From: Pycnopodia helianthoides
Taxonomy: Eukaryota; Echinodermata; Asteroidea; Forcipulatida; Asteriidae
NCBI GenBank assembly: GCA_032158295.1
Contig: CM063249.1
Span: 11,660,139 to 11,724,138, forward strand
Direction of reading: 5' to 3'
Length of the DNA: 64,000 bases
Part shown: in pieces, positions 45,641-57,800 of the stretch
Layout of the letters: each line of letters begins with the position of its first letter
Position numbering within the stretch: position 1 is the stretch's first letter
Translations under genes and position numbers: made by a program
Notes under the pieces: generated by a model
What the model was told of the DNA's origin: nothing
The model's input: the letters and a program-made list of their open reading frames with translations, nothing else
Database searches by the model: none

Positions 45641-47289
45641 ATTTTGATAGGACTCGTATTCCAACTCGGCTAGCAAAATACTCATACTCAATGTCCATAC
45701 TCAATACTCAACTGAAAAATAATCTGTACTCAAAGTCATGTACTCAATATATATGACTGAAGTGTCAAAAATACCACTTTCCTTTCCGCTTTCCTATACA
45801 TGTGTTAATGCAAGGAATAGAGGCAAAAAAATCTCTGGAAAATGCAAATTTAAGTTTTCTATGATGTATTCATGTTCACAAAATGTTTATCATAACAAGC
45901 ACACATTATAGAAATTTGTCAAAAAACGTAAACTTGTTGTGTCTAGGCCTCATTTTGCAGATTTTTTTATATAAAGTACTCATATTCGGAATCAAGGTAC
46001 TTGGTACTCAGCTGTTAAACTCGGTACTCAGATATCAGAATACTCCGTACTCCGACACTGTTGTAATTTTATCATACATGAGTACTACTTGACCACCCTA
46101 GTACTTGGCAGTTCTTGGTTATCCTTCACTGAAAAGTACTTGACTAAAACACTGCCTAGTAATATAAGTAGACTAGTGCATTAGTAGTAGTAGTAGCACT
46201 AGTACTAGTACTATGCTTGGCATTAAACAGAGGCCATGGATGCCATGCCTCCATTGCCCTGGTTGTGGCCTTGGTGCCCTTCCGAAAGTTTTCCCATACA
46301 AGGTTTTCTTTTAGGAGCTCTATGGAGATGCCCTTTGCAAAATGAAAATTGCCTTGCCCTCTCAATTATGAAATTCAAGGCCTGCTGCTGCGAGCTGGTT
46401 TCTACCTTTGTTCCATTTTGACAAAACATAAACAAATTTTTGGTAAAACATGACTTGGCTCATCATCATACATAGGTTGGGTTTTTTTTTTTTTGGGGGG
46501 GGGGAGGAATATTATAGATTGGAATGAAATTACTCTTCAAAACCAATACAATAGTAGGCCTTTGTAATTCCCTTTAACTTTCAAGAAATATAATGTTGAT
46601 GAATAGTATTCCTTGCTCTATATGCTCTATGTATGGTACTACATACTATTAAAATAAATAATGTTTATTATGTTTACTATTTATTCAGTCGAACTGCACG
46701 AAGTAAAACAACACACACAAAGGCAATCATACCGTATGAGGAACAGGAGCTCAGACCAGGCTTTTGGACAATTCTACTGCCTTAAGTCGACACGGATGTG
46801 GTGAGTTAATATGATGATACGGCAACGAAAATCAATCACGATTTGACACATTCGCACCACATCATTCATTTTAAGCCAGCAGCAAAGCGAGAAAATAAAA
46901 TAATAATAAACTCTCGTTGACAAGCGCCACCAAGAGTTGGAATCAGACAAAGCGATATTATTATTGTTTAATTTGCACCTTGAATGGTTTTCAAATTATT
47001 ATTATAGCATCAACCCTAAAGAATGAAACTCCCTGTTGCATTGAAGATTATCATGTTAGCATACTGCCTGAAGCAAGCATCGATTTTGGAAAAGAAGAGA
47101 AACACAAAAAATAATGTTTTTTATATGTTGCCAGCTTGCAAACGTACGCGTTGCATGCTTGCATCCCTGACGAGACTCGTGTATAGTTTAACAAATTTGA
47201 ATAATTATGCAAAAACTTATGGCTGACGACTGAAATATCTTCGTCAAACCATGGAAATAGAAAATAATATGCCAGCTTATCAACTTTCA

Positions 47290-47532
47290 TCATGGTTCCT
47301 TCCTCGCCTTTGCCACTTTTTCTAAATTAGACACGTGTTGTTTATTTTGATTAATCATCGAGTCTTGGCCGTGAAATAGCGCCCTCAACCGGTTAGAAAA
47401 TGCCATCGGATCAAGTCGCATGTCGTAATGGAACGTTAAGTTGCACAGCGGAACCTTGCTGAAATTCGGCCAAAGATTACCAGTTTCCCTCTCCCATATA
47501 CAAGTAAGTATATTTCGGGATACCATAAACAA
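47290..47532 (-). other. Isolated protein-like reading frame, possible orphan exon
   Basis: An open stretch with complex composition, for example VPLCNLTFHYDMRLDPMAFS and INQNKQHVSNLEKVAKARKE, ends in a stop at its left edge. On the minus strand an acceptor-like AATTTCAG lies near the middle, so the real exon may be shorter. No partner exon or family was recognised. It could be a terminal exon of an unknown gene, a transposon remnant or chance. Confidence 0.25.
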
Positions 47533-47599
47533 ATTTAAAGCAGGTGTTTGATCTCGTTTGCAGGCCCTTGACGTGGATTTTTTTTACCTGTGTGTAAAT

Positions 47600-47640
47600 T
47601 CTACCTCCATCCATGGAGGTAGGAAATTTCCTACCTCCAT
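47600..47640. repeat. Short hairpin CTACCTCCATCCATGGAGGTAG
   Basis: CTACCTCCAT and ATGGAGGTAG pair perfectly around a very short loop, and a third CCTACCTCCATG follows. Non-coding; no associated gene feature is seen. Confidence 0.6.
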
Positions 47641-48584
47641 GCTCCATCTATGTCAGGCATTATTCATCAGTTCATTGGCCATCATGCCATGGCATTGACA
47701 CACACAGACGGTATTCACACAGACTCCCAAGTCCATGGTGAAGTGACTCATTCATTGATCATTCCTAATCATTTATTGAGCATGTTGAGACTACTTTAGT
47801 ACTTGACTTCCATTCCATCAACACTCATTCATAGTCAAAAAAGTACTGAGCTACATCTTATTGAACCAACCTCCATGATTGAACTAAGTAATTAAAGTAG
47901 TATGTAATATAATGAATGGCATTATTAATCGTAATGCTAAGACAGAAGTCAGGGGTGTCATGGGGGTGAGCAGTCTAGGGTGGTGGACTCTGTGCACACT
48001 GTGTAACATTAATGATGTATTCGCAGGTGCTGTACCTCTCTACCAATCCATGCGAAATTTAAATCTTTGCAATTGAGAAGCAATTAATTTTCATTCACAC
48101 TTTTTTAGCATCACAATGATACTGATAGGAAGGCCAGTCATTTCGCCGTCAAGCAAAGTCCCTATTAAATTTACAAAGTTGCCCACAACATTAAGCTCGC
48201 CCACCGTATTGAACAATCTCGCCTCCTTAGAAGTTTTCCCCTTCTCTGTTGATCTAAAACTAAAGCTCAGGAATAAGGTACATGTACATTGTACGTCGGA
48301 GATTGTGGTAAAAAAGGTTGATAAGCATTGTAAATCATCAAAAATATGTCAAGTTGTTTAGGGTATGCTCTTAACATTTTCAGTAGGACCAATAAGCTTA
48401 CAGTTTCACTGGTCCACCAGCTTTTTCACTAGTCCATATTTCATAGGGATACTTTTCAACACTGAGCTAGTCAGCGGGATCAGTTGGAGAGAATTTTAAC
48501 TGGTCCTCGGGTGTTTAACTGGCATGTGGCCAGCAAACCACTGATAACCATAGTGTTAGCCAGAGGGGTGTCTGGGTGTATTTT

Positions 48585-48730
48585 GGACACCCTGTTTTAA
48601 ATTTGGACACCCTGTTTTAAATTTGGACACCCTGTTTTATCTGTCATTTACATGTACTTTGTTGTATTGTAAGTTAACAATTTGGACACCCAGTTACTAA
48701 ATTTCCTGCAAAATTTGGACACACTTTTTA
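48585..48730 (+). repeat. 20-bp tandem repeat, unit TTTGGACACCCTGTTTTAAA
   Basis: Three near-perfect adjacent units are followed by two diverged ones (TTTGGACACCCAGTTAC, TTTGGACACACTTTTT). The repeat lies within 300 bp upstream of the mitofusin coding start. Confidence 0.75.
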
Positions 48731-48877
48731 CAAAATCCTGGCTAAAACCTTGCTGTTAACCCTAACATTGGTTTGGGAGAATACTGCTTATTAGTAGATT
48801 GGCTTCCCAATGATAGAAAGGACATACTTTATGTCTATTCACTAAGACTATAATTTGATTTTTTTAAATTAGACCAA

Positions 48878-51800
48878 ATGATGTCAGGTCATTTCAAGCG
48901 TGCCAACTCCACGGTCACCAAACCCTTTGTCTCGTCCGCCATGGAGCCAGAGACGAGTCACAACAGCAGCACACCCCTCCGTCTCTTTGTAGACGCCAAG
49001 AAGAAAATCAATGAGATCTTCGGAGAAGTTGCATCGCACATGAAGGAGGGCCAAGAATTCATCGTTGGTAAGTCAACACCCTCTGCACCCATCCTACACC
49101 CACCCTTCACCCATCCTACACCCACCCTACACCCATCCTACACCCACCCTACACCCACCCTACACCCACCCTACACCCACCCTACACCCACCCTTCACCC
49201 ACCCTACACCCACCCTACGCCCACCCTATAGATCAATCCATTCTACATGCAGGTCAATTTCATGTGTCCTGTACCAGTGGTTTTTTTTTACCATTATTGG
49301 GATGCTTTCATGCTCACATTAGGCATAGGCTTTAACTCACGTCAAGCTGGCGTTTTGTAAAGTTGCATCTATATCATTGGGCGGACTTGCCCGTGGTGTA
49401 TTACAAAATTAACTCTGGGTGTATTTTGGTCCAAGTATGGCTATAGACCTTAATCATGCTGCCACCATTTTGACTCGTTTCGCAATTGCCAAAAATGAAT
49501 GTTGATTCTCATTACACCAAAAGCGGGGCCGGACTATTTTTCCCTTCTAGCCTCATTTTGGTTTCATTGATTGATTTGATTGAGAGAAAAGCAAGATGGT
49601 TGCACCATCCCCGTAAATCAATTAGCAAAAATTCAATTAGTTTTAAAAAACAAAGTCTTCTGGTGATGACCAGAGTAGTCTAGTCGAAACGTTCAGACCA
49701 AAGTTATCTCAGTACGGGATAGTCAGGCATGCAACTTTTCCTCGGATCAGCTGATTTCCTCTTTTTTATTCTCAGTTTTACCATTCAAAATTTAAAAATA
49801 CTGTACAAAATCATTGAAATTTTGTAATTTCCTCTTTTTTGGTGAAGTTACAGTTGCATGCCTGGAAAGTAACGATAACTACCACAAGTCCCTCCGATCC
49901 ACCAATCTACACTGAGGCTGTTGATGATTAAGAGGACAACTTCTTTCAGAACGAGCTTATTTCACTCAGGGATAGTGATGATAATTATGACAAGTTCCCC
50001 CAATCCACTAACCAAAAATCAACAGGAATCCAGTCACAGGCTATGTACATGTTTAGAGAAAAAAAAAATCAAGGGAAAAACAACCAAAGTACATGTATGT
50101 CAGATCTGTAGCTCATTGGCATCATCGACATTCGATTGCGAAGCAGATGACCACAAGTTTCCTCCATGTCTGTGATTCCTCGGTTAATTTTATGATAGCA
50201 TTTGGGTCCAGGAAGTTTTCAGAATCTCTGTACAGCATTTTTGACTCATTTTCATCGAAAGTACAGTGAAACGTATTCTCAATATTCTAAATATTAAAAC
50301 AGGAATACCCAACGAGCTTCATGTTGTTTCGGATGATCTTCAAGAGAAAGTAAATGAGTTTTACGCCCAGGTGCAGGGAATCCGTGAGGTGCTAGCCAGG
50401 GACCACATGAAGGTGGCCTTCTTTGGCAGGTACATTATCATCATCTCTTGTCATCATTTAAAGGGAGGGTATACCTTTGGTAATTGCTCAAAAACTTTAT
50501 GACCGTAAAAACTTATTTGGTAAGAAGCACTGCAGCTGTTGATAATGTATAGCATTTTGAGAAATGATTCCCTTCTAAGGAATGTGGTTTTAGAGTAAGG
50601 GCTTCAAAATTGTTTAATCTGTGAGACGCTTCATGGGGGTCCCAGTCGGAAGCCATTCAACCTGTATTTTCCGTGCAGCCAGGGATCACACCCAAGTTTA
50701 CGATACAACCTTGGAAGCAGCAGCAGACTGGCAGAGGGATCACCTTAAAGAGGGATGCGACTTTTTCTTTGTTCAACCCCAAATTATTTAAATTTACCCA
50801 GTCATTCTCCCTTGTTTGGTCATTACTTGAACTTTAAGAGATAATTAAAATTTCTGCTCATCGATGTTTTTGTAGAACAAGTAATGGAAAGAGCAGTGTA
50901 GTGAATGCTATGCTGAGAGATAAGGTGTTACCAACGGGCATAGGCCATACCACAGACTGCTTCCTGTGTGTTGAAGGCAGCGACACCACTGAGCCATATC
51001 TTCAAGTTGGAAATTCTGACCAAAAGCTCAGCGTACAGGTGAGCCACTGAAAACATTCTTCCTTGCAATTGTTCTTCATTAATTTTAAGACTTAACATTC
51101 AGGGCTCTAATTTGCGTGACAATTGCAGCTCTAAGTTTTTAAAGGATTAGAATCTTTTGACAAGACCAGAATTAAAATGAGAAGAAATTTCCACAACATA
51201 TGAAGTATTTTTTGTTTGAACAAGCATCTAGCTAATATTTATCTCATTTGTCTTCAAAGTAAGTGTACTTCGATACTCAACAGATCTGAAAGATGATTAT
51301 CAGACTCAAAGTCTGGTCTTAGTGAGGTATTAGTATCCAATTGAAGAACACGAGACTGCTAGACTTGTCTGGTCATAAGTTTACTGGCCAGATGCTAAGT
51401 TTACTGGCCAGAAGCTAAAATCACTGGCCTTGAGCTTGTGATCCTGTGTATATTTGGAGTCATGAGCATGGTACCATAGTGTAAGGCCTTGTCTATGGCT
51501 ACGGCTGTATTGCTGAAGAGGCCTATTCTGCTGCCAAATGTTTGACATTGATGCAGCTTTTGGACAAAAATTTTTATACTTTTCAAAGAGGTCTTGTGGC
51601 TGATATATGTTGTTTCTATCCTTGCATTTACAAGCACTATGTATTTTCTGAATCCAGTCTGTAGGTCAGATGGCCAATGCTTTATCTGATGAGAGAATAT
51701 GTGATCAGAGTAGTTTTGTCAAGGTGTGCTGGCCGAAGTCACGATGTCATCTCCTGCAAAATGACGTAGTTTTCCTTGACAGGTACGATAACTTGATTAA

Positions 51801-54800
51801 TAATGAAATGCAGTTCATAGCCGTCTGGGTCTTTCTACATTGTTGGTCTTATAAGTCCCTTCTGCTCTGAGCCGATTGGGTCTTTCTAGGTCTTATAAGT
51901 CCCTTCTGCTCTGAGCTGATGGGTCTTTCTAGGTCTTGTAAGTCCCTTTTGCTCTGAGCCGATTGGGTCTTTCTAGATCTTATAAGTCCCTTCTGCTCTG
52001 AGCCGACTGGGTCTTTCTAGGTCTTATAAGTCCCTTCTGCTCTGAGCCGACTGGGTCTTTCTAGGTCTTATAAGTCCTTTCTGCTCTGAGCCGATTGGGT
52101 CTTTCTAGGTCTTATAAGTCCTTTCTGCTCTGAGCCAACTGGGTCTTTCTAGGTCTTATAAGTCCTTTCTGCTCTGAGCTGACTGGGTCTTTCTAGGTCT
52201 TATAAGTCCCTTCTGCTCTGAGCCGACTGGGTCTTTTTAGGTCTTATAAGTCCCTTCTGCTCTGAGCCGATTGGGTCTTTCTAGGTCTTATAAGTCCCTT
52301 CTGCTCTGAGCCTATTGGGTCTTTCTAGGTCTTATAAGTCCCTTCTGCTCTGAGCCTATTGGGTCTTTCTAGGTCTTATAAGTCCCTTCTGCTCTGAGCC
52401 GACTGGGTCTTTTTAGGTCTTATAAGTCCCTTCTGTTCTGAGCCGATTGGGTCTTTCTAGGTCTCATAAGTCCCTTCTGCTCTGAGCCTATAGGGTCTTT
52501 CTAGGTCTTATAAGGTCCCTCTGCTCTGAGCCTATTGGGTCTTTCTAGGTCTTATAAGTCTCTTCTGCTCTGAGCTGACTTGGTCTTTCTAGGTCTTATA
52601 AGTCCCTTCTGCTCTGAGCCGATTGGGTTTTTTCTCGTTCTAATAAGTCCCTTCTGCTCATATCCTGCTCGGAAAAATGTCAGAGATTTTCTTTTTTAGT
52701 TCATGTCATAAAGTTGTACATTTTGTGTGTGTTTAACTTAGTCCTGGGATCGACGTTGAGCCCAATTTGGATGATTGGATTGATAAATACTGTATGGATG
52801 CTGATGTGTTTGTACTGGTCTCCAATGCTGAGTCCACCTTAATGAGAACGGTATGTATGTCACTCTATGAAAGTTGTTACGTACAAAGTCAACTTTTAGT
52901 TAAAGTTAGGGTCATAGATTGGTAACTACTCCACATATTCATGACAACTCACTTGGTGAGAAGCACCGCAGCTGTTGTTAGTATTAACTATTTTGAGAAA
53001 GGATTCCCTCTGAAATAATATGGTTCAGATATTTTTTCACCCCAAAACATTTGAATCTGAGAAAATGCCAAGCAATGAACATAATTTGTACAGATAGCGC
53101 AGTACACATTATGGATACATGGAATTATGTGCGCTGCTTGGCATGTACTTTCATTTTTACTCATTGCACATTACGCACACTGCATGACGGGACACATGGG
53201 TTTCTCGCCTTAGGCCGATTGTTGACAGTGCCAGTCACCTTTCGGGATCCCTTGGCTTCATTACCGAAAGATTTTAATTGATAAATCGTAAAAAGTGTGA
53301 CAAGACAGAATTGATCTTTATAAAAGAGGACTCTTCCTGATGCTGTATTTCTGTTTTTGTTATAGGAGAAAAGTTTCTTTCATAAGGTCAGTGAGAAACT
53401 GTCCAAACCAAATATCTTCATTCTGAATAATCGCTGGGATGCTTCAGCAAACGAACCTGAAATGGAAGCGGTAAGTATTGATGTCATATCAACCTTAGAG
53501 TAATCTTGTATTGAAGTAGCAGTTTTTGTTTTGTTATGGATTTGAGTCATTGTATTTAAATAAATGTTAAATTTGCAGAGGGGATCAATAATATTATAAC
53601 TTTATTATCTTGATTTATTTCAATCTGTCCATACAGTTAAATCGTTAAGCTTTCAACCAGTGCTATTTTCTGTATATAACTGTGTTCTGTGCCTTAGAGC
53701 ATGCTTGCATGATTAAGGTGCTTTATAAAAAGTTGTCGTTATATTACTATTATTTTTATTATTCCTTCATTCATCAACAGGTGAAGAAGCAGCATTTACA
53801 GAGAGACATTGAGTTCCTTGTAGATGAGCTGAAGGTAGTAACGAGAAAAGAGGCAGAAGACAGAGTTTTCTTCGTCTCGGCCAAGGAAGCTCTCATCACC
53901 CGCATCCCTAAGCCGTCACACACACCAGACTCAAGTAAGCTTATAGTACAGGATTGGTAAATAAAAAGTCTCAGTCTGAAAGCACACTGGTCGTAAAGTT
54001 CATACCAGCACCAGTACTCTTGACAAATATTCCTGTTGGAGAAACTATCAAAGTCTATATAACAATAAGATAATAATATATATAGTCTTATATAGCGCAT
54101 GTATCTGTCGATAAGGTACTCAAGCTGCTTGCACAAACAGAAACATTTTAAGACAGGTTTTTGAAATTTTTGAATTATAAGACCAATTTATGTACCACCT
54201 TGTAATGGTTAACAAGGTGCTGTGGTGCATTCAGCAGCTACTGCCAGACACACCAATGCAAACCCCCTCTCTTAGCTTAGCGATAAGTGTAACTGGGTTC
54301 TTTTTACATGCATTACACAACACACGGGACCCATGGCTTTGCGACCCATCTGAAGGACGAAGCAATAATGGTTAAGTGTCTTGCTCAAGGACACAAGTGT
54401 AACGACTGGGACTTGAATCCACACTTTGCTGATCAGAAACATCAGAGCTTGAGTCCGTTGCTCTTAACCGCTCGGCCACGACACGCCTATTTCTATGTCT
54501 ATGAATAGCATTTGAAGACTCCAATTAATCACCTTTGCTAATTGTGTTTTCTATACTCGCGAGGCTTCCACAGAATTCCAAATCTTTGTGTCCTTGTTGT
54601 ATCCTATCATGTAAAGTTAAATAGTTCCGTGGGGGGAAAAGGGCATCAGGTTGGCTTTATGTTTTGTTTTCCTCCTGCCTTCCACCTCTGTGGACCCCGG
54701 CTTGAATCCCACCTCAGACTGGAGCCTCCCATGTGGATTGGGTTTTCAGTCACGACGTGATCGTGTGGGTTTTCAGTCACGACATGATCGTGTGGGTTTT

Positions 54801-57800
54801 CAGTCACGACATGATTGTGTGGGTTTTCAGTCACGACATGATCGTGTGGGTTTTCAGTCACGACATGATCGTGTGGGTTTTCAGTCGCGTCATGATCGTG
54901 TGGGTTTTCAGTCACGACATGATCGTGTGGGTTTTCAGTCACGACATGATCGTGTGGGTTTTCAGTCACGACATGATCGTGTGGGTTTTCAGTCACGACA
55001 TGATCGTGTGGGTTTTCAGCCACGACATGATCGTGTGGGTTTTCAGTCACGACATGATCGTGTGGGTTTTCAGTCACGACATGATCGTGTGGGTTTTCAG
55101 TCACGACATGATCGTGTGGGTTTTCAGTCACGACATGATCGTGTGGGTTTTCAGTCGCGTCATGATCGTGTGGGTTTTCAGTCACGACATGATCGTGTGG
55201 GTTTTCAGTCACGACATGATCGTGTGGGTTTTCAGTCACGACATGATCGTGTGGGTTTTCCTCGCTTGGAGTTTTTCTCCCTCATCTAAACCTGAAAACT
55301 TTTTTGGGTTTCCTATTCATCCTGTTATTGGCGCTTGTGCTGTTGGATATGTAATGAAGAAAAAAGGGTTCAGTTTGTGTCCACTTTTTGGCCAAAAGTA
55401 AAGAGAAAGTAACAAGAAAAGTATGAAGAAGAAATTGTGTTTCTTTTTGTTTTGCCTTCTAGGTGGACCTCTTGCAGATGGGTTTCAGGCGAGGCTATTT
55501 GCCTTTGAGAATTTCGAACGTAAATTTGAGGTAAGAAAAAATTACTTAATATATTGCTAACATTGGACAATTATATAGCGACGGCATCAGCCACACTTGA
55601 TGCTCATGGTGCATGAACTTTAGTACCCCGGTCATTGTTCCATTGTGACAAATGGAGATACTGGAAAAGGTCTGCCTTTGTTCTTACTTGAACCCTCCTA
55701 CTCTCTGACCATTAAATAATCATAATGGACATTAATACCCTGCTCACTGAGCCATTATTTCAATACTTGAACTGTCTCAGCTTTAAACAATCACAAACAC
55801 CATCTACGTCCTCACAGTGTACCCATTTATCCCTCGGTGAAGAGAAGCAGTTGCAGTTGAGTGCCTTGCACAAAGACACAAGTGACCCGGATTAGAACCA
55901 ACACACGTGTCATGACCCGGATTCGAACCAACACACCGGTGACTTGGCCACCAGAACTTGAGTACAGTACACCAGACCACCCGGCCCTGACACGCCATCC
56001 GATAAATTTATGTTGAGATTCATGCAAACTGTAGTTTGTCCAACTCCTTAATTGATATGAATGTTATTGCATTTTCTGTGTGAACTTCATCTATCCATGT
56101 TTTTCTTTCTTTTTAGGAATGTATATCGCACTCGGCTGTTGTTACCAAGTTTGAACAACATGCTAAGCAGGGCAAGCAGATTGTGACATGTGCACAAGAC
56201 ATCCTAGATGGGGCGCTCCAGGCCTCGACTCAAAAGCGGTAAATATCATCAGTTGACTCAACTTTATGCGTTGTGTAATTCTTTGCATTCCCCTGCGGCC
56301 AACCACTTTTTTTTACTGCAGTTGAGAGAAATCATAATACGCCTAGGGACAATGAAGCTATTTTCTATTTTTATCATGCCCAGTACCCTTCAGAGGGTCT
56401 GCATGATCCTTAAAAGAAATCACCTATCACCCCAAGTAGGTTTAGATTTTGGTTTAATAGACTGTATTGAATAACCCCTTTGTTGCTATGAAAGTCGCCA
56501 TCTTGTAGGGCAAACCGTATGCGCGTCTAAACGCGTACATCAATGAAGCGCACAGCGTTCCCGGTTTTATTTCTTTGGCACATGTACGCACACACACACG
56601 CTCACAGACGCCATGTTGTAGGGCAGGTTTTTTGAATGGTGATGTCATATTCAATACGGTCTATAGGAAGTGATTTTGTACTTGAGCATAAGTTCCAGAT
56701 GAATCATTGTTGCTTGTTATTATGATGTGATTATGAAGGGCGACTTGTATTGAGAAACGTAAAGAACAAACTGACAGACTGGAATATGTTACGACCCAAC
56801 TGAAGCTACTCACCGGAGAATGCAAGGAGAAAATTAAGGATACAGCTGAGCAGGCCGAGACCAAGGTAATTCTGATCCTAATTTCAGACCCTTTTGTCCG
56901 CAATGACTCTCATCCCTGCATGTTAAATGCATTTTCTTACATTGTGTGAGCCACCTTGTTGTAAGAGTGGCTTTTTACACACTCTTTTATTAAACTTGGG
57001 GTTGAACAAAGAAAAACTGATTAAAGCAGGGTTTGAACCACAGACCGGATTAACGTGCCGGCGCTCTACCAACTGAGCTATCTAGCCCTTTGTTGGCGGT
57101 CTCCCTGTTTTGCCAAATTATTTAAAATTTACCCAGTCAGTTTCCCTAGTGGTTTATTACTTGACACTCTTTTAAAACGAAATCTGTTATCAGCATGTCA
57201 TAATGTTTGTAGTGAACAATTTGGACACTGTTTTATCTGGTATTTGCATGTCATAGTATTTGAAGTGAACAATTGGATGCTCAAATTGTAAGTTTTTAAT
57301 ATTTTGAATGCGATATTTCCAAATCTAGTTTGAAGCCTTGGTTTGTTGCAGGAAGAGAGTTTGATAGCATATTTTTTGTTTTATTCTTCTGATGGAATAG
57401 ATAGTTCCCAATAGACGCCATCTTTACGCAAATTTCATTTTGGTTTGCAGTTGCGTCGAGTGCTTGATTATTAATGCAGCTACATTGTTCACTAACCAAT
57501 TATGCAATGAGTCTTGTGAAATGCGTGCGTGCTGCACGCCGCTCTCATACAAAATGATAGACTGTGTGTTCCAAATTGCCCTTTAAAGATGGCCGATTTA
57601 TGTCGCATTGCTGCAACCTATGTATACTTTGTTTTCTTTTTGTTGCTAGGTATCAGCGGCCATGACAGATGAGATCCGAAAGTTATCCCTCCTTGTAGAC
57701 CAGTTTGATCGATCATTCCACTCAGACCGGCTCGTTGTTAAAGTCTACAAAGAGGTAAGAAAGAGCATTTCCAATTCCTTCCATCTAACCAACTTCTTAA

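Larger units (their letters stand above)
44172..48877. other. Intergenic region before the mitofusin coding start
   Basis: This interval should contain the divergent promoters of the dCTPP1-like gene (minus) and mitofusin (plus) and at least one mitofusin 5' UTR exon, because the first mitofusin coding exon begins with an acceptor (TTTTTTTAAATTAG) just before its ATG. Besides the repeats listed I see one isolated protein-like frame (47290-47532, minus) and no other gene. Confidence 0.6.

Noticed and set aside
45465..45673. Frames reading Asn-Ser-Ser-Thr-Thr-Arg or Thr-Gln-Val-Gln-Leu-Glu
   Set aside because: These are translations of the 17-bp minisatellite.
54651..55401. Three open frames of about 200 codons on both strands
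   Set aside because: They are translations of the 27-bp minisatellite, whose length is a multiple of three. They lie wholly in a mitofusin intron and have no other protein-like sequence.
57018..57090. Possible tRNA gene on the minus strand
   Set aside because: The D-arm and B-box are good, but the T-stem and acceptor stem do not pair and flanks are shared with other repeats, so a SINE is more likely. A covariance-model tRNA search would decide.
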